64,000 nucleotides of DNA from Cohnella lubricantis. GTDB lineage: Bacteria; Bacillota; Bacilli; Paenibacillales; Paenibacillaceae. The DNA is taken from contig NZ_JACJVN010000077.1 of the NCBI RefSeq assembly GCF_014212015.1, forward strand, positions 1 through 64,000, given 5' to 3'. Below, piece after piece: positions 7,922 to 18,604 of the stretch. The notes below the pieces were generated by a model that saw nothing but the letters and a program-made list of their open reading frames with translations, had not been told where the DNA came from and searched no databases. Position numbers and translations under genes: made by a program. The number at the start of each line of letters is the position of its first letter. Position 1 is the stretch's first letter.

Positions 7922-8314
7922 TTAACGCTTGGAGAACTGAGGAGCGCGGCGAGCAGCCTTAAGGCCGTACTTCTTACGTTCCTTCATCCGCGGATCGCGG
8001 GTCAGGAAGCCGGCTTTCTTCAGCGTGGAGCGCAGCTCCGGATCTGCCTTCAGCAGAGCGCGAGAGATGCCATGGCGGATTGCACCAGCTTGGCCGCTCA
8101 TACCGCCGCCGTTAGCCAATACGATGATGTCGTATTTGCCAGCAGTCTCGGTCAGAACGAGCGGCTGCTTAACGATCAGCTTCAGCGTCTCGAGACCGAA
8201 ATATTCGTTGATGTCGCGTTTGTTGATCAAGATTTGGCCTTCACCCGGTACGAGACGAACTCGCGCAACCGAATGCTTCCGGCGGCCTGTTCCAATATAA
8301 TTCGCTTGAGCCAT
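7922..8314 (-). CDS. rpsI: 30S ribosomal protein S9 (uS9)
   Basis: Binds the 16S rRNA head; its conserved C-terminal tail, here ending APQFSKR, reaches the P-site tRNA. Full length at 130 residues, with the family signature [19 protein letters not shown] in the middle. It follows rplM by 20 nt with a good Shine-Dalgarno and is the last gene of that operon. Confidence 0.98.
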   Translation of the reverse strand: MAQANYIGTGRRKHSVARVRLVPGEGQILINKRDINEYFGLETLKLIVKQPLVLTETAGKYDIIVLANGGGMSGQAGAIRHGISRALLKADPELRSTLKKAGFLTRDPRMKERKKYGLKAARRAPQFSKR

Positions 8315-8334
8315 TGGTAGGTCCTCCCTTTCGA

Positions 8335-8772
8335 TTAACCGCGAAGTTCGTAAACTTCAGGTTGTTGGGCTTGGTGCGGATGTTCCGAACCAGCGTATAC
8401 TTTCAACTTTGTTTGAAGCTGGTGACCGAGCTTGTTCTTCGGCAGCATGCCGTAGACAGCCAATTCGATCAGGCGAGCCGGCTTCTTGGCGATCATCTCG
8501 CCAGCCGTCGTCGTCTTCAAGCCGCCCGGATAGTGGGAGTGCGTGTAGTACTTCTTCTGCTGCAGCTTCTTGCCGGTCAGAACGATCTTCTCAGCGTTGA
8601 TAATCACGACGAAATCGCCGGTATCCACGTGAGGGGTGAATTCAGGTTTGTGTTTGCCGCGGATCAGAGATGCGGCTTCGGTAGCCAGACGGCCGAGGGT
8701 CTTGCCTTCAGCGTCGATGACGTACCACTTGCGTTCGACTTCATTCGGCTTCGCCATATAAGTTGTACGCAT
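8335..8772 (-). CDS. rplM: 50S ribosomal protein L13 (uL13)
   Basis: Early-assembling large-subunit protein of 145 residues. The opening [20 protein letters not shown], the following GKTLGRLA and the central [20 protein letters not shown] are family typical. AAGGAGG stands properly before the ATG at 8772. A long 5' leader separates it from truA, and it is cotranscribed with rpsI. In Firmicutes this operon is often autoregulated through its leader. Confidence 0.98.
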   Translation of the reverse strand: MRTTYMAKPNEVERKWYVIDAEGKTLGRLATEAASLIRGKHKPEFTPHVDTGDFVVIINAEKIVLTGKKLQQKKYYTHSHYPGGLKTTTAGEMIAKKPARLIELAVYGMLPKNKLGHQLQTKLKVYAGSEHPHQAQQPEVYELRG

Positions 8773-8985
8773 AGTTGATCCTCCTTCTTATTCGCCGTAA
8801 TCCGTTGTATATCAACGTTATTCAAGTCATGTCATACATCATCAATTCTTGTCTAAGGCACATCAGCCAGCGGACGATTGACTAGATCCTTGCCGCCGTT
8901 CAACGACGTAAGGTCAACCGTTCACTTCGTCAAAACTTGGTGTCTCTTCACCGGGGCCGTGGGATAGCCATGAAGAAAGCACAAA
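8773..8985 (-). promoter_or_regulatory. Long 5' leader of rplM-rpsI (possible L13 leader)
   Basis: About 210 nt of untranslated leader lie between the promoter and rplM, far more than needed for a ribosome binding site. Firmicute rplM operons can carry an L13-binding leader RNA. I cannot demonstrate its consensus fold by eye, so the autoregulatory assignment is an inference from position and length. Confidence 0.4.
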
Positions 8986-8989
8986 AATT

Positions 8990-9018
8990 ATTGTACAGCA
9001 TAACTACCGGATTCGCAA
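8990..9018 (-). promoter_or_regulatory. Sigma-A promoter of rplM-rpsI
   Basis: Minus-strand TTGCGA (9013-9018) and TACAAT (8990-8995), spacer 17 nt, lying just past the truA stop codon. Confidence 0.7.
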
Positions 9019-9033
9019 GCGTATTATTCGCAA

Positions 9034-9846
9034 TTATCGTCTCCGATGAATGGCTGCCTGCCAATCGATTCCCCACTCCGGTCCGTATTCCACGCTCATA
9101 AGCGTCAGCCCATGCGGCCTAGCGGTTGGACCGGCTGCCGCACGGTCTCGGGCGGCCAATATTCGTGCCATCTCTTCCGGCTGCCGTTTGCCTTCACCGA
9201 TCTGCAGAAGCGTTCCGGCAATAATCCTTACCATATTATATAGGAATCCATTGCCGGTCAGATAAAGGCAAGACTTGCCCCTGCCTTCCTCTTGGAAGCC
9301 ATCTCCGCCCGGCAAGTGAAGCAGCTTGGCTTCATACAGCGTTCGGATGTGACTCGGCTTCGTCGAATTCGGCGAGGTGAACGAGGTGAAGTCATGCTCG
9401 CCAATCAGATGGCGGAGCGACTCTCTCATCGCGTCGAAGCGAAGCGGCTTCGGGTGATGGAAAGCATACTGGCGGCCGAACACATCCGGAAATTGCGAGC
9501 TGTCGATCATATAGCGATATGTCTTCCGTATAGCCGAACGGCGAGCGTGGAACGCTTGAGGTGCCTCTACAGCTGCACGGACGACAATATCTTCCGGAAG
9601 TCTAGCGTTTAGCGCCAGCGCCCATCGCTCGATTGGAATCCGGGAGTCGGTACGAAAGCTCACGACTTGACCAAGCGCGTGAACGCCGGCGTCCGTTCGA
9701 CCCGATCCGTGAACCTTCACGGGTTCCCCTAACAACAGGCGTATCGCATGTTCGAGCCGGTCTTGAACCGTGTTGCCTTCCGGCTGGCTCTGATAGCCGC
9801 TGTAGCCTGTACCGTCATAGCTGACTAACAAGGCAATAGTCCGCAT
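9034..9846 (-). CDS. truA: tRNA pseudouridine synthase A (positions 38-40)
   Basis: Converts uridines 38-40 in the tRNA anticodon stem to pseudouridine. The catalytic aspartate is Asp52 in GSGRTDAGVHALGQ, with the RKTYRY and GNGFLYNMVR motifs further on. I start at the ATG at 9846, which follows GGAGGG by eight bases and gives 270 residues, typical of the family. It stands alone between the rplQ terminator and the rplM promoter. The ECF transporter genes that often sit between rplQ and truA in Firmicutes are missing. Confidence 0.96.
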   Translation of the reverse strand: MRTIALLVSYDGTGYSGYQSQPEGNTVQDRLEHAIRLLLGEPVKVHGSGRTDAGVHALGQVVSFRTDSRIPIERWALALNARLPEDIVVRAAVEAPQAFHARRSAIRKTYRYMIDSSQFPDVFGRQYAFHHPKPLRFDAMRESLRHLIGEHDFTSFTSPNSTKPSHIRTLYEAKLLHLPGGDGFQEEGRGKSCLYLTGNGFLYNMVRIIAGTLLQIGEGKRQPEEMARILAARDRAAAGPTARPHGLTLMSVEYGPEWGIDWQAAIHRRR

Positions 9847-9903
9847 AGGCGATTCCCTCCGGAACAAAATACACCTTAGAAGCTCGCTTGGTTCCTTCGG
9901 CAC

Positions 9904-9943
9904 AAAAAAAGGATGACCCGAAGATATGTTCGGACCATCCTTT
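9904..9943 (-). terminator. Terminator of the S10-spc-alpha transcript after rplQ
   Basis: Minus-strand AAAGGATG and CCGAA pair with TTCGG and CATCCTTT, followed by seven T. It closes the ribosomal protein super-operon. Confidence 0.9.
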
Positions 9944-9955
9944 CTTGTTCCGGTC

Positions 9956-10321
9956 TTACGCGCGATCTACGAGCTCGAGGAACACCATCGGGGCGGAGTC
10001 GCCGCGACGAGGTCCAAGCTTCAAGATGCGAGTGTATCCGCCCGGACGCTCAGCGTAACGAGACGCCAAGTCGGAGAACAACTTCTGGATGGCGTCTTGA
10101 TCGCCGTTCAGCGTTTCACGACGCACGAATGCCGCCGCTTGACGACGGGCATGAAGATCGCCGCGCTTCGCGAGCGTAATCAGTTTCTCGGCGATGGAAC
10201 GCACTTCCTTGGCTTTCGCTTCGGTCGTTTGGATGCGCTCGTACAGGAACAGGTCGGTTACCAGGTCGCGGAAGAGGGCCTTCCGGGAGCTGGAATCGCG
10301 ACTCAGTTTTTGGTAAGCCAT
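9956..10321 (-). CDS. rplQ: 50S ribosomal protein L17 (bL17)
   Basis: Bacterial large-subunit protein located near the nascent chain exit. The 121-residue form is the short Gram-positive type, with [20 protein letters not shown] and the C-terminal [20 protein letters not shown] characteristic of the family. It follows rpoA by 33 nt and is the last gene before the terminator. Confidence 0.98.
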   Translation of the reverse strand: MAYQKLSRDSSSRKALFRDLVTDLFLYERIQTTEAKAKEVRSIAEKLITLAKRGDLHARRQAAAFVRRETLNGDQDAIQKLFSDLASRYAERPGGYTRILKLGPRRGDSAPMVFLELVDRA

Positions 10322-10354
10322 CGTATTCCCTCCTTGCTGCTTATTCTGCCTTGC

Positions 10355-11299
10355 TTATTCTTCGACTCTTAAACCGAGACCGAGCTCTTCGAGCTTCTCT
10401 TGCACTTCTTCCAAGGACTTGCGGCCCAGGTTGCGGACCTTCATCATATCCTCTTCGGATTTGGTGATCAGCTCTTGCACCGTATTGATGCCGGCTCTCT
10501 TGAGGCAGTTGTAGGAGCGGACAGAGAGATCGAGCTCTTCGATGGTCATCTCGAGCACTTTCTCCTTCTTGTCCTCTTCCTTCTCCTTCATCGTCTCGGT
10601 ATCTTTGGCTTCGTCCGTTAATCCGACGAACAACGACAAGTGATCCGTCAGGATCTTCGCGCCCAAACTGACCGCTTCTTCCGGTCGAATACTGCCGTCG
10701 GTCCAAACTTCGAGCGTGAGCTTGTCATAGTTAGTCACTTGGCCGACACGGGTATTTTCGACTTTATAGTTTACGCGGGTAATAGGCGTGTAGATCGAAT
10801 CGACCGGAATGACGCCGATCGGCTGATCTTCCTTCTTGTTGCGATCCGCCGGGACGTAACCGCGTCCCTGTCTGGCAAAAATGCGCATATGAAGGCGCGC
10901 ACCGGAAGCCAGAGTCGCGATGTGCAGATCCGGATTCAAGATCTCCACGTCGCTGTCCGCTCGAATGTCGCCCGCCGTCACAACGCCTTCGCCTTCAGCA
11001 TCAATCTCGAGCACTTTCTCCTCGTCGGAATGAATCTTGAGCGAGAGACGTTTCAGATTGAGGATAATTTCCGTAACATCCTCAATGACGCCCGGAACGG
11101 TGGAGAACTCGTGAAGGACTCCGTCGATCTGCACCGATATGACGGCTGCGCCCGGAAGGGACGACAGCAGAATGCGGCGGAGGGAGTTGCCCAACGTCAT
11201 GCCGTAACCGCGTTCCAGCGGCTCCACGACGAAACGTCCGTACCTCTTGTCTTCTTGGATCTCCACAGATTCGATTTTCGGCTTCTCGATCACAATCAC
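10355..11299 (-). CDS. rpoA: RNA polymerase alpha subunit
   Basis: Alpha subunit: the N-terminal domain dimerises and nucleates core assembly ([19 protein letters not shown]), and after a charged EKEEDKKEK linker the C-terminal domain ([18 protein letters not shown]) binds UP elements and activators. I choose the GTG at 11299 over the ATG at 11305: GGAGG is nine bases away from the GTG and only three from the ATG, and the resulting [10 protein letters not shown] start gives 314 residues, the same length as B. subtilis RpoA. The 144-nt gap after rpsK may hold an extra promoter, but none is obvious. Confidence 0.97.
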   Translation of the reverse strand: MIVIEKPKIESVEIQEDKRYGRFVVEPLERGYGMTLGNSLRRILLSSLPGAAVISVQIDGVLHEFSTVPGVIEDVTEIILNLKRLSLKIHSDEEKVLEIDAEGEGVVTAGDIRADSDVEILNPDLHIATLASGARLHMRIFARQGRGYVPADRNKKEDQPIGVIPVDSIYTPITRVNYKVENTRVGQVTNYDKLTLEVWTDGSIRPEEAVSLGAKILTDHLSLFVGLTDEAKDTETMKEKEEDKKEKVLEMTIEELDLSVRSYNCLKRAGINTVQELITKSEEDMMKVRNLGRKSLEEVQEKLEELGLGLRVEE

Positions 11300-11443
11300 A
11301 ACCATAACCCTCCTTCAAAACGTCGCTGCATTGCTGACGTTGCCGTTTGTTCACCTCGATCTTCAAAGGTAAACAATGTAGTATGCCTAACCATTACAAC
11401 CATTATTCACAAGTTGTTCTTGTTTGATACCACAGCGGCTGGC

Positions 11444-11842
11444 TTATACGCGACGGCGTTTCGGAGGACGGCAGCCGTTATGCGGGATCGGCGTAACGTC
11501 TTTGATCATGCTGACCTCAAGACCTGCTGCTTGGAGAGAGCGGATAGCCGCTTCTCGGCCTGCACCAGGACCTTTAACCATAACTTCAACGGTACGCATA
11601 CCATGCTCCATTGCTGCGCGAGCTGCGGATTCAGCCGCCATCTGCGCTGCGTACGGAGTGCTCTTACGGGAGCCTTTGAAGCCAAGGTTGCCGGAGCTCG
11701 CCCAGGAGATCGCGTTGCCGTGCGGATCCGTGATCGTCACGATCGTATTGTTGAACGTGGAGCGGATATGCGCGACGCCAGAGTCAATGTTCTTCCGGTC
11801 ACGACGCTTGGTACGAACGACTTTCTTGCCTTTTGGTGCCAT
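11444..11842 (-). CDS. rpsK: 30S ribosomal protein S11 (uS11)
   Basis: Platform protein of the small subunit that contacts the mRNA exit region. 132 residues; the basic N-terminus [16 protein letters not shown] and the C-terminal [13 protein letters not shown] are hallmarks. It starts 18 nt after rpsM with a clear Shine-Dalgarno. Confidence 0.98.
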   Translation of the reverse strand: MAPKGKKVVRTKRRDRKNIDSGVAHIRSTFNNTIVTITDPHGNAISWASSGNLGFKGSRKSTPYAAQMAAESAARAAMEHGMRTVEVMVKGPGAGREAAIRSLQAAGLEVSMIKDVTPIPHNGCRPPKRRRV

Positions 11843-11860
11843 GTTGATTATCCCCCCTTA

Positions 11861-12229
11861 TTACTTCTTCTTGTTAGCTACCGTACGACGCGGGCCTTTG
11901 CGCGTGCGGGCATTCGTCTTCGTACGTTGGCCGCGAACCGGCAAGCCGCGACGGTGGCGGACACCGCGATAGCAGCCGATCTCGATCAGACGCTTAATGT
12001 TCAGAGCAATCTCGCGGCGCAGGTCGCCTTCAACCTTCAGCGACTTGTCGATACCTTCGCGAATGCGAGCAAGCTCGTCTTCGGTCAGATCGCGAACGCG
12101 CGTGTCGGGGTTGATGCCGGCCGTTGCGAGCACCTTCTGGGAAGTCGTTTTACCGATTCCGAAGATGTACGTCAGGGCGATTTCCACCCGCTTGTCGCGG
12201 GGAAGGTCAACACCAGCAATACGTGCCAT
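11861..12229 (-). CDS. rpsM: 30S ribosomal protein S13 (uS13)
   Basis: Small-subunit head protein forming intersubunit bridges to L5 and contacting P-site tRNA with its lysine-rich tail. The start [20 protein letters not shown] and the [20 protein letters not shown] segment are diagnostic. 122 residues, 18 nt downstream of rpmJ. Confidence 0.98.
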   Translation of the reverse strand: MARIAGVDLPRDKRVEIALTYIFGIGKTTSQKVLATAGINPDTRVRDLTEDELARIREGIDKSLKVEGDLRREIALNIKRLIEIGCYRGVRHRRGLPVRGQRTKTNARTRKGPRRTVANKKK

Positions 12230-12247
12230 GCTTTACAGCACCTCCTC

Positions 12248-12421
<174 letters not shown>

Positions 12422-12449
12422 TCACGAGTGGTGCGGTAGATCGGATAAG

Positions 12450-12665
12450 CTATTTGCGGTAGGTAATCCGGCCCCGCGTCAGATCGTAAGGCGACAGTTG
12501 GATAACCACTTTGTCTCCCGTCAGAATACGGATGAAGTGCATCCGCAGCTTGCCGGAGACGTGCGCCAGTATTTGGTGTCCGTTCTCGAGTTCAACTCGG
12601 AACATGGCGTTTGGCAGCGGTTCGATGACCGTTCCCTCTACCTCAATGACGTCCTCTTTGGCCAC
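12450..12665 (-). CDS. infA: Translation initiation factor IF-1
   Basis: Single OB-fold factor that occupies the 30S A site during initiation. The protein is typical from [20 protein letters not shown] to the C-terminal [15 protein letters not shown] start at the GTG at 12665, seven bases after AAGGAG; the ATG six bases upstream is too close to it. This gives 71 residues, in line with Bacillus IF-1. The gene starts two bases after the stop of the KOW-domain gene, suggesting translational coupling. Confidence 0.97.
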   Translation of the reverse strand: MAKEDVIEVEGTVIEPLPNAMFRVELENGHQILAHVSGKLRMHFIRILTGDKVVIQLSPYDLTRGRITYRK

Positions 12666-12667
12666 GG

Positions 12668-12976
12668 TCATTCTCCTTTCTCTTCAGCATCAGCTTCGAG
12701 CCGACGCATTGCGTCGGCGATGGCGAACCGGAGCTTCCCGTTGGTCACGCGTCCGGTCTCTCGAAGACTGCTTGCGACTTCGGCGCTGGACATCCCGATA
12801 GGGTCGAGATGCAGCACATTCTTGCGTTTCGGCCGGTCGAATCGGCGTTTGTCGCCGTCGGCCACGAGAACGAAACGCTCATCCTCGAGGGCGATGACAA
12901 CCGTCAATGTTCCCTCGTCCTTGCCGCGCCGGTTCTTCACGATGTCGCCGGGCGACAACCTTGCGTGATCCGTCAT
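12668..12976 (-). CDS. KOW-domain RNA-binding protein (L14e-like, YbzG type)
   Basis: Small protein with a KOW-like N-terminus ([20 protein letters not shown]) resembling archaeal/eukaryotic L14e, occupying the place between map and infA that the uncharacterised B. subtilis ybzG gene holds. The [15 protein letters not shown] stretch is basic and could bind RNA. The C-terminal third ([19 protein letters not shown]) is charged and helical. Function is unknown; context suggests a ribosome or translation role. Confidence 0.85.
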   Translation of the reverse strand: MTDHARLSPGDIVKNRRGKDEGTLTVVIALEDERFVLVADGDKRRFDRPKRKNVLHLDPIGMSSAEVASSLRETGRVTNGKLRFAIADAMRRLEADAEEKGE

Positions 12977-12986
12977 GTCGATTCAC

Positions 12987-13739
12987 CTAGGCTTCCGTTC
13001 GGGTCAGGATCTCGTACCCATCTTCAGTCACGGCAATCGTATGTTCGAAATGCGCGCACAGGGAGCCGTCCACGGTAACGACCGTCCAGTTATCGGAGAG
13101 TGTCTTCACGTATCGTTCTCCCACATTGACCATCGGCTCGATCGCCAGTACCATGCCTGGCTTCAGCCGCGGCCCCCGATCGGGAGGACCGTAGTTCGGA
13201 ATTTGCGGTTCCTCGTGCAGTTCAGTGCCTACGCCGTGACCGACATATTCGCGAACGACCGAGAAGCCTGCCTCTTCGATGACTTGCTGGATGCGGTGCG
13301 AGATCGTGAACAAACGCACATCGGGGCGGACTTGCTCAAGGCCAGCGTACAGCGACGCTTCCGTCACGTCAAGCAGCCTTTGAGCCGAGTCGCTAATCTT
13401 CCCGACGCCGTAAGTCCAGGCGGAATCTCCGTGATAACCTTTATACTGCGCGCCGATGTCGATGCTGATGATATCACCCTCTACGAGCTTCCGCGGACCG
13501 GGGAATCCGTGAACGAGCTCCTCGTTGACGGAAGCGCATATGCTGGACGGGAATCCGTTATAGCCTTTGAAGGAAGGAACGGCGCCTTGGCTGCGGATGT
13601 ACTCGTCGGCGATCCGATCAAGCTCCGCGGTCGTGATGCCGGGGACAACCGCCTGCTTCATCAGGCGATGCGTCTCCGCGACAATCCGGCCGGCCTCCCG
13701 CATCAACTTCAATTCCGATTCGGATTTGCACACGATCAT
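12987..13739 (-). CDS. map: Methionine aminopeptidase, type I
   Basis: Removes the initiator methionine from nascent proteins. All five metal ligands are in place: Asp94, Asp105, His168, Glu201 and Glu232, and the substrate histidine His77. 250 residues without the N-terminal zinc extension, so type Ia. It follows adk by six bases and precedes the KOW gene by ten, in the order secY-adk-map-KOW-infA shared with Bacillus. Confidence 0.98.
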   Translation of the reverse strand: MIVCKSESELKLMREAGRIVAETHRLMKQAVVPGITTAELDRIADEYIRSQGAVPSFKGYNGFPSSICASVNEELVHGFPGPRKLVEGDIISIDIGAQYKGYHGDSAWTYGVGKISDSAQRLLDVTEASLYAGLEQVRPDVRLFTISHRIQQVIEEAGFSVVREYVGHGVGTELHEEPQIPNYGPPDRGPRLKPGMVLAIEPMVNVGERYVKTLSDNWTVVTVDGSLCAHFEHTIAVTEDGYEILTRTEA

Positions 13740-13745
13740 GGCTGG

Positions 13746-14414
<669 letters not shown>

Positions 14415-15719
14415 TTACTTATTGATAAACCCTTTGTAGTGGCGTTTGATCAAGTTGCTCTCCACTTGCTTCATCGTCTCGAGCGCAACACCGACGACGA
14501 TCAGCAGCGAGGTGCCGCCAAGCGTAATGTTGCGAGGCAGATCGCCAAGCGTTCCGAAGATAACCGGAAGGATCGAGATGATGGCAAGGAAGATCGCCCC
14601 TGCCAAAGTGATACGAGTAATAACGCGCATCAGGTAGCCCTGTGTCGGTTTGCCCGGACGAATGCCAGGGATGTATCCGCCGTTCTTCTTCATGTTGTCA
14701 GCCAATTGTTGAGGATTGAACTGGACGAACGTGTAGAAGAAGGTGAATCCGACGATGAGCAGAATGTACAGAACCATACCGAGCGGCTTGTCATAGTACA
14801 GATGGTTGATGATCCATCTTGCCCACTCGTGATCCGACCAGAAGTTCGCGATCGTAACCGGGAACAACAGCAGCGAAGAGGCGAAGATAACCGGGATAAC
14901 GCCGGCGCCATTCACTTTAAGCGGAATGTGCGTCGATTGGCCGCCGTACATTTTCTGTCCGACGACGCGCTTCGCGTATTGAACCGGAATCTTGCGCACG
15001 CCTTGCTGGACGAAGATTACGCCAACAATGAGCAGCACAACCACGAGGACAATGATCACGATCCGAAGAATGCTCCAGAACGTTTGATCGCTAGTGGCGT
15101 TCACGAACTGATCGCGGTAAATGTCCTGCGCATATTGCGGAATGCGGGATACAATCGCCGCGAACATCAGGATCGATATACCGTTACCAATCCCCTTCTC
15201 ATTAATCTGCTCGCCCAGCCACATAAGGAAAGCCGTACCTGCAGTCAACACGATGGCAATCATGATGTAGGTGGCGGCAGTCGGATCTACAACCATCTGA
15301 AGGCCATACATCCGATTGAAGCCGATCGCAGTAGCAAATGCCTGAATCAACCCCAGAACGATCGTTCCATAGCGCGTAACCTGAGCCAACTTCCGTTTGC
15401 CGTTCTCGCCTTCCTTCGCCCATTCCGCGAATTTCGGAATGACGTCCATCGACAGCAACTGCACGATGATGGAAGCCGTAATATACGGCATGATCCCCAG
15501 TGCGAAGATCGAGAACTGGAACAGCGCCCCGCCAGAGAAGGTGTTCAGAAGGCCGAACAACTCGTTGCCTTGTTCGTTAGTCGCCTCGAGCACGCTCTTG
15601 TCAATGTTCGGAACCGGAATGAAAGAACCTACGCGATAGACAAGCAGGATGAGAAGTGTGAACAGGATCCTCTTGCGAAGGTCCTCGACTTTCCAAATGT
15701 TTGAGACGGTCGCGAACAT
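14415..15719 (-). CDS. secY: Protein translocase channel subunit SecY
   Basis: Pore-forming subunit of the SecYEG translocon. Ten hydrophobic segments can be followed through 434 residues, with RVGSFIPVPNID before the plug region and the conserved cytoplasmic loops. Its ATG overlaps the rplO stop by one base (TAATG), so translation is coupled. Its partner SecE is encoded elsewhere in this window (44042-44251). Confidence 0.98.
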   Translation of the reverse strand: MFATVSNIWKVEDLRKRILFTLLILLVYRVGSFIPVPNIDKSVLEATNEQGNELFGLLNTFSGGALFQFSIFALGIMPYITASIIVQLLSMDVIPKFAEWAKEGENGKRKLAQVTRYGTIVLGLIQAFATAIGFNRMYGLQMVVDPTAATYIMIAIVLTAGTAFLMWLGEQINEKGIGNGISILMFAAIVSRIPQYAQDIYRDQFVNATSDQTFWSILRIVIIVLVVVLLIVGVIFVQQGVRKIPVQYAKRVVGQKMYGGQSTHIPLKVNGAGVIPVIFASSLLLFPVTIANFWSDHEWARWIINHLYYDKPLGMVLYILLIVGFTFFYTFVQFNPQQLADNMKKNGGYIPGIRPGKPTQGYLMRVITRITLAGAIFLAIISILPVIFGTLGDLPRNITLGGTSLLIVVGVALETMKQVESNLIKRHYKGFINK

Positions 15720-16162
15720 TAGATCACCTCGGTTTTACCGCCGGCGGCCTGGATTTTTGCTGCTGCGGATTCAGAGAACTTGTGTGCCTTAACCGTCAGC
15801 TGTACGTTCAACTCGCCGTTACCCAGGATCTTAATGCCATCCTTCGGATTCTTGATGATGCCGCTGTTCAGCAACAGTTCCGGCGTTACTTCCGTGCCAG
15901 CCGCAAATCCGTTCAGTTGATCCAGGTTTACGATCGCGTATACAGTCGCGAAGCGATCGTTGTTGAAGCCGCGCTTCGGCAGTCTGCGGTACAGAGGGTT
16001 CTGGCCGCCTTCGAATCCGGGACGAACACCGCCGCCGGAACGGGCGTTTTGACCTTTGTGACCGCGGGTGGACGTCTTGCCCATACCGCTGCCGATGCCG
16101 CGACCGACGCGCTTGCGGCTGAACTTCGATCCTTCAGCAGGAGAGAGTTCATGCAATTTCAT
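15719..16162 (-). CDS. rplO: 50S ribosomal protein L15 (uL15)
   Basis: Large-subunit assembly protein. The Gly/Arg-rich N-terminal half ([20 protein letters not shown]) threads into 23S rRNA and the C-terminal half is globular. The ATG at 16162 gives 147 residues; the in-frame GTG at 16174 falls inside the Shine-Dalgarno itself and is rejected. Confidence 0.97.
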   Translation of the reverse strand: MKLHELSPAEGSKFSRKRVGRGIGSGMGKTSTRGHKGQNARSGGGVRPGFEGGQNPLYRRLPKRGFNNDRFATVYAIVNLDQLNGFAAGTEVTPELLLNSGIIKNPKDGIKILGNGELNVQLTVKAHKFSESAAAKIQAAGGKTEVI

Positions 16163-16206
16163 CGTTCGTCGCACCTCCTTGAGTGATTTGCAGTTACGTA
16201 TTTATC

Positions 16207-16386
16207 TTATACTTCTTTGACTTCGACCAAGTGACTAACGGTATTCAGCATACCGCGTACCGCAGCGTTGTCGGCTTTGACAACGGACGAGTTCACTTTC
16301 GACAGTCCCAGGGATTGAATCGTAGCGCGTTGATTAGCGGGACGGCCGATCAAGCTGCGCTTGAGGGTGATTTGCAAGTTAGCCAT
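16207..16386 (-). CDS. rpmD: 50S ribosomal protein L30 (uL30)
   Basis: A 59-residue protein read from the rpsE-rplO gap. It begins [20 protein letters not shown], followed by [11 protein letters not shown], and ends SHLVEVKEV, all diagnostic of L30. A GAGGGGAAG Shine-Dalgarno precedes the ATG at 16386; the gap to rpsE is 13 nt. Confidence 0.97.
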   Translation of the reverse strand: MANLQITLKRSLIGRPANQRATIQSLGLSKVNSSVVKADNAAVRGMLNTVSHLVEVKEV

Positions 16387-16399
16387 CTTCTTCCCCTCC

Positions 16400-16897
16400 T
16401 TAACCTAACAGCTCTTCCACGGTTTTGCCGCGGAGTTTCGCCACGTCTTCGGCGCGCTTCAGTCGGGAAAGTCCTTCCAACGTCGCATTCACCATGTTCA
16501 TGGAGTTGGAGGAACCGAGCGATTTCGTCAAAATATCGCCGACACCAGCCAGCTCGAGTACCGCGCGGACAGGGCCGCCCGCGATAACTCCGGTACCTTC
16601 CGCTGCCGGTTTCAGCAACACTTTGCCGGCGCCGAATACACCCGTAACGGCGTGCGGAATCGTCGTGCCAACCAGCGGAATGTAAATCAGATTTTTCTTG
16701 GCGTCTTCAACGCCTTTGCGAATGGCATCCGGAACTTCGCCTGCTTTGCCGATTCCGGCGCCGACCCAGCCTTTGCCGTCGCCGACAACGACGAGCGCGC
16801 TGAAGCTGAAGCGGCGTCCGCCTTTGACGACTTTAGCTACGCGGTTGATCTGGACCATCTTTTCCGTAAGTTCCAACGTATTGGGATCTACACGCAA
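16400..16897 (-). CDS. rpsE: 30S ribosomal protein S5 (uS5)
   Basis: Helps keep decoding fidelity and mRNA unwinding at the entry site. The N-terminal double-stranded RNA-binding fold contains [19 protein letters not shown], the loop where spectinomycin resistance mutations arise; it looks wild type. Translation starts at TTG 16897, nine bases after GGAGG. 165 residues. Confidence 0.97.
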   Translation of the reverse strand: MRVDPNTLELTEKMVQINRVAKVVKGGRRFSFSALVVVGDGKGWVGAGIGKAGEVPDAIRKGVEDAKKNLIYIPLVGTTIPHAVTGVFGAGKVLLKPAAEGTGVIAGGPVRAVLELAGVGDILTKSLGSSNSMNMVNATLEGLSRLKRAEDVAKLRGKTVEELLG

Positions 16898-16930
16898 GTC
16901 GTTTACCCTCCTTGTGTCAAAATTTGGTTA

Positions 16931-17299
16931 TTAGAACTGCAGGCCGGCTTCGCGAGCCGCGTCTGCCAGTGCTTGAATACGACCATGGTACAAGTAGCCG
17001 CCGCGATCGAACACGACGCTCTCATAGCCTTTCGCCTTCGCGCGCTTGGCGATCAGTTCGCCAACCTTGCGAGCGGACTCCACGTTGCCGCCGTTCTTGA
17101 TCTCGGAAGCAATCTCTTTGTCAACCGTGGATGCGGAGGCGATCGTTACGCCTTTGACATCGTCGATCAGCTGAGCGTAGATGTGCTTCGCCGAGCGGAA
17201 CACGGACAAACGAGGACGCTCGTTCGTGCCGCTGATCTTCTTGCGGACGCGAAGATGACGCTTCAGACGGGCTTTGTTCTTGTCGCCTTTGGTAATCAT
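16931..17299 (-). CDS. rplR: 50S ribosomal protein L18 (uL18)
   Basis: 5S rRNA-binding protein of the central protuberance, 122 residues. The basic start [19 protein letters not shown] and the C-terminal [20 protein letters not shown] are typical. It precedes rpsE by 33 nt. Confidence 0.98.
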   Translation of the reverse strand: MITKGDKNKARLKRHLRVRKKISGTNERPRLSVFRSAKHIYAQLIDDVKGVTIASASTVDKEIASEIKNGGNVESARKVGELIAKRAKAKGYESVVFDRGGYLYHGRIQALADAAREAGLQF

Positions 17300-17362
17300 T
17301 CAGAGATACACTCCTTAACGGTTGCATATGGGCAGCTTTAGGCCACCCGCAACTTCGTTTTA

Positions 17363-17905
17363 TTATTTCTTCTTGCCGGCTTTGCCCTCTTTGCGGAGGA
17401 TGCGTTCGCCTTCGTATTTGATGCCTTTGCCTTTGTAAGGCTCCGGCGGACGGACTTCGCGTACTTTAGCCGCGATAGCGCCGACAGCTTCTTTGTCGAT
17501 GCCCTTAACGATGATTTTGTTCTGAGCCGGTACTTCGAACTCGATGCCTTTCTCAGGAACGAATTCAACCGGGTGGGAGTAACCCACGTTCAGAACGAGC
17601 TTCTCGCCGCTCTTGCTGGCGCGGTAACCGACGCCCACAAGCTCGAGGCTCTTCGAGAAGCCTTCCGTTACGCCGCTTACCATGTTGGCAACGACGCTGC
17701 GGGTCGTGCCATGAAGCGAGCGATGGAGCTTCTCGTCGGAAGGACGCTCGACCGTAATAACGTTCGAGTCGACCGTAACCTTCATGTCTTTATGCAGTTC
17801 GCGGGACAAAGTTCCTTTCGGTCCTTTGACCGTAATCAGGTTGTTGTCCAGGTTCACGTTCACGCCGTTAGGCACCTGGATAGGTTTACGTCCGATACGG
17901 GACAT
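17363..17905 (-). CDS. rplF: 50S ribosomal protein L6 (uL6)
   Basis: Large-subunit protein near the GTPase-associated region, built of two repeated domains; 180 residues. [15 protein letters not shown] opens it and [20 protein letters not shown] near the C-terminus is the family signature. Good Shine-Dalgarno, 30 nt after rpsH. Confidence 0.98.
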   Translation of the reverse strand: MSRIGRKPIQVPNGVNVNLDNNLITVKGPKGTLSRELHKDMKVTVDSNVITVERPSDEKLHRSLHGTTRSVVANMVSGVTEGFSKSLELVGVGYRASKSGEKLVLNVGYSHPVEFVPEKGIEFEVPAQNKIIVKGIDKEAVGAIAAKVREVRPPEPYKGKGIKYEGERILRKEGKAGKKK

Positions 17906-17935
17906 GAGTACACCTCCAATCTTGTGCTAGTTAAA

Positions 17936-18334
17936 TTACCAAACGTAGCAGAGAACTTCGCCGCCGGACTTGGATTGACGAGCTTCCTTGTCCGTAACGA
18001 TGCCCTTCGACGTCGAGATAATCGCGATGCCGAGGCCGCCCAGTACGCGCGGTACTTCGTTCGACTTCGTATAAACGCGCAGGCCCGGTTTGCTAATGCG
18101 CTTAAGGCCGGTGATGACGCGCTCGTTATTCGGACCGTATTTCAGGAAAATACGGATTAGCCCTTGCTTGGTATCCTCTACGTACTCGGCATCACGGATG
18201 AAGCCTTCGCGCTTGAGGATTTCTGCGATTTGCTTCTTCACGTTAGACGCAGGCAGTTCTACCGTCTCGTGGCGCACCAGGTTCGCGTTGCGAATGCGCG
18301 TCAGCATATCTGCAATGGGATCAGACATAACCAT
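17936..18334 (-). CDS. rpsH: 30S ribosomal protein S8 (uS8)
   Basis: Primary 16S rRNA-binding protein of the central domain. 132 residues; [18 protein letters not shown] and the C-terminal GGEVLCYVW are hallmarks. The first ATG (18334) is eight bases after GGAGG. In E. coli S8 represses the spc operon; there is no evidence either way here. Confidence 0.98.
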   Translation of the reverse strand: MVMSDPIADMLTRIRNANLVRHETVELPASNVKKQIAEILKREGFIRDAEYVEDTKQGLIRIFLKYGPNNERVITGLKRISKPGLRVYTKSNEVPRVLGGLGIAIISTSKGIVTDKEARQSKSGGEVLCYVW

Positions 18335-18364
18335 GGGGTAAACCTCCTTCCCGAACTAAACTGA

Positions 18365-18550
18365 TTACCAGCTCGCTTTTTTGACGCCAGGGATCTGGCC
18401 TTTGTATGCCAACTCACGGAAACAAATCCGGCAAATCTTGAACTTCTGCAGCACGGAGTGCGGACGTCCGCAACGTTCGCACCGCGTGTAAGCACGGACT
18501 TGAAACTTCGGCGGGCGTTGTTGCTTCACTTTCATCGACGTTTTTGCCAC
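18365..18550 (-). CDS. rpsN: 30S ribosomal protein S14 type Z (uS14)
   Basis: Short zinc-binding S14 of 61 residues. Two Cys-x2-Cys pairs (CERC and CRIC) hold the zinc. This is the housekeeping Gram-positive form; a zinc-free paralogue may be encoded elsewhere. Confidence 0.98.
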   Translation of the reverse strand: MAKTSMKVKQQRPPKFQVRAYTRCERCGRPHSVLQKFKICRICFRELAYKGQIPGVKKASW

Positions 18551-18604
18551 TTGCTTTCACACCTCCCAAAGGGTTACCTTGGCTCGTTGGCCAGGTGGGC
18601 GTCG

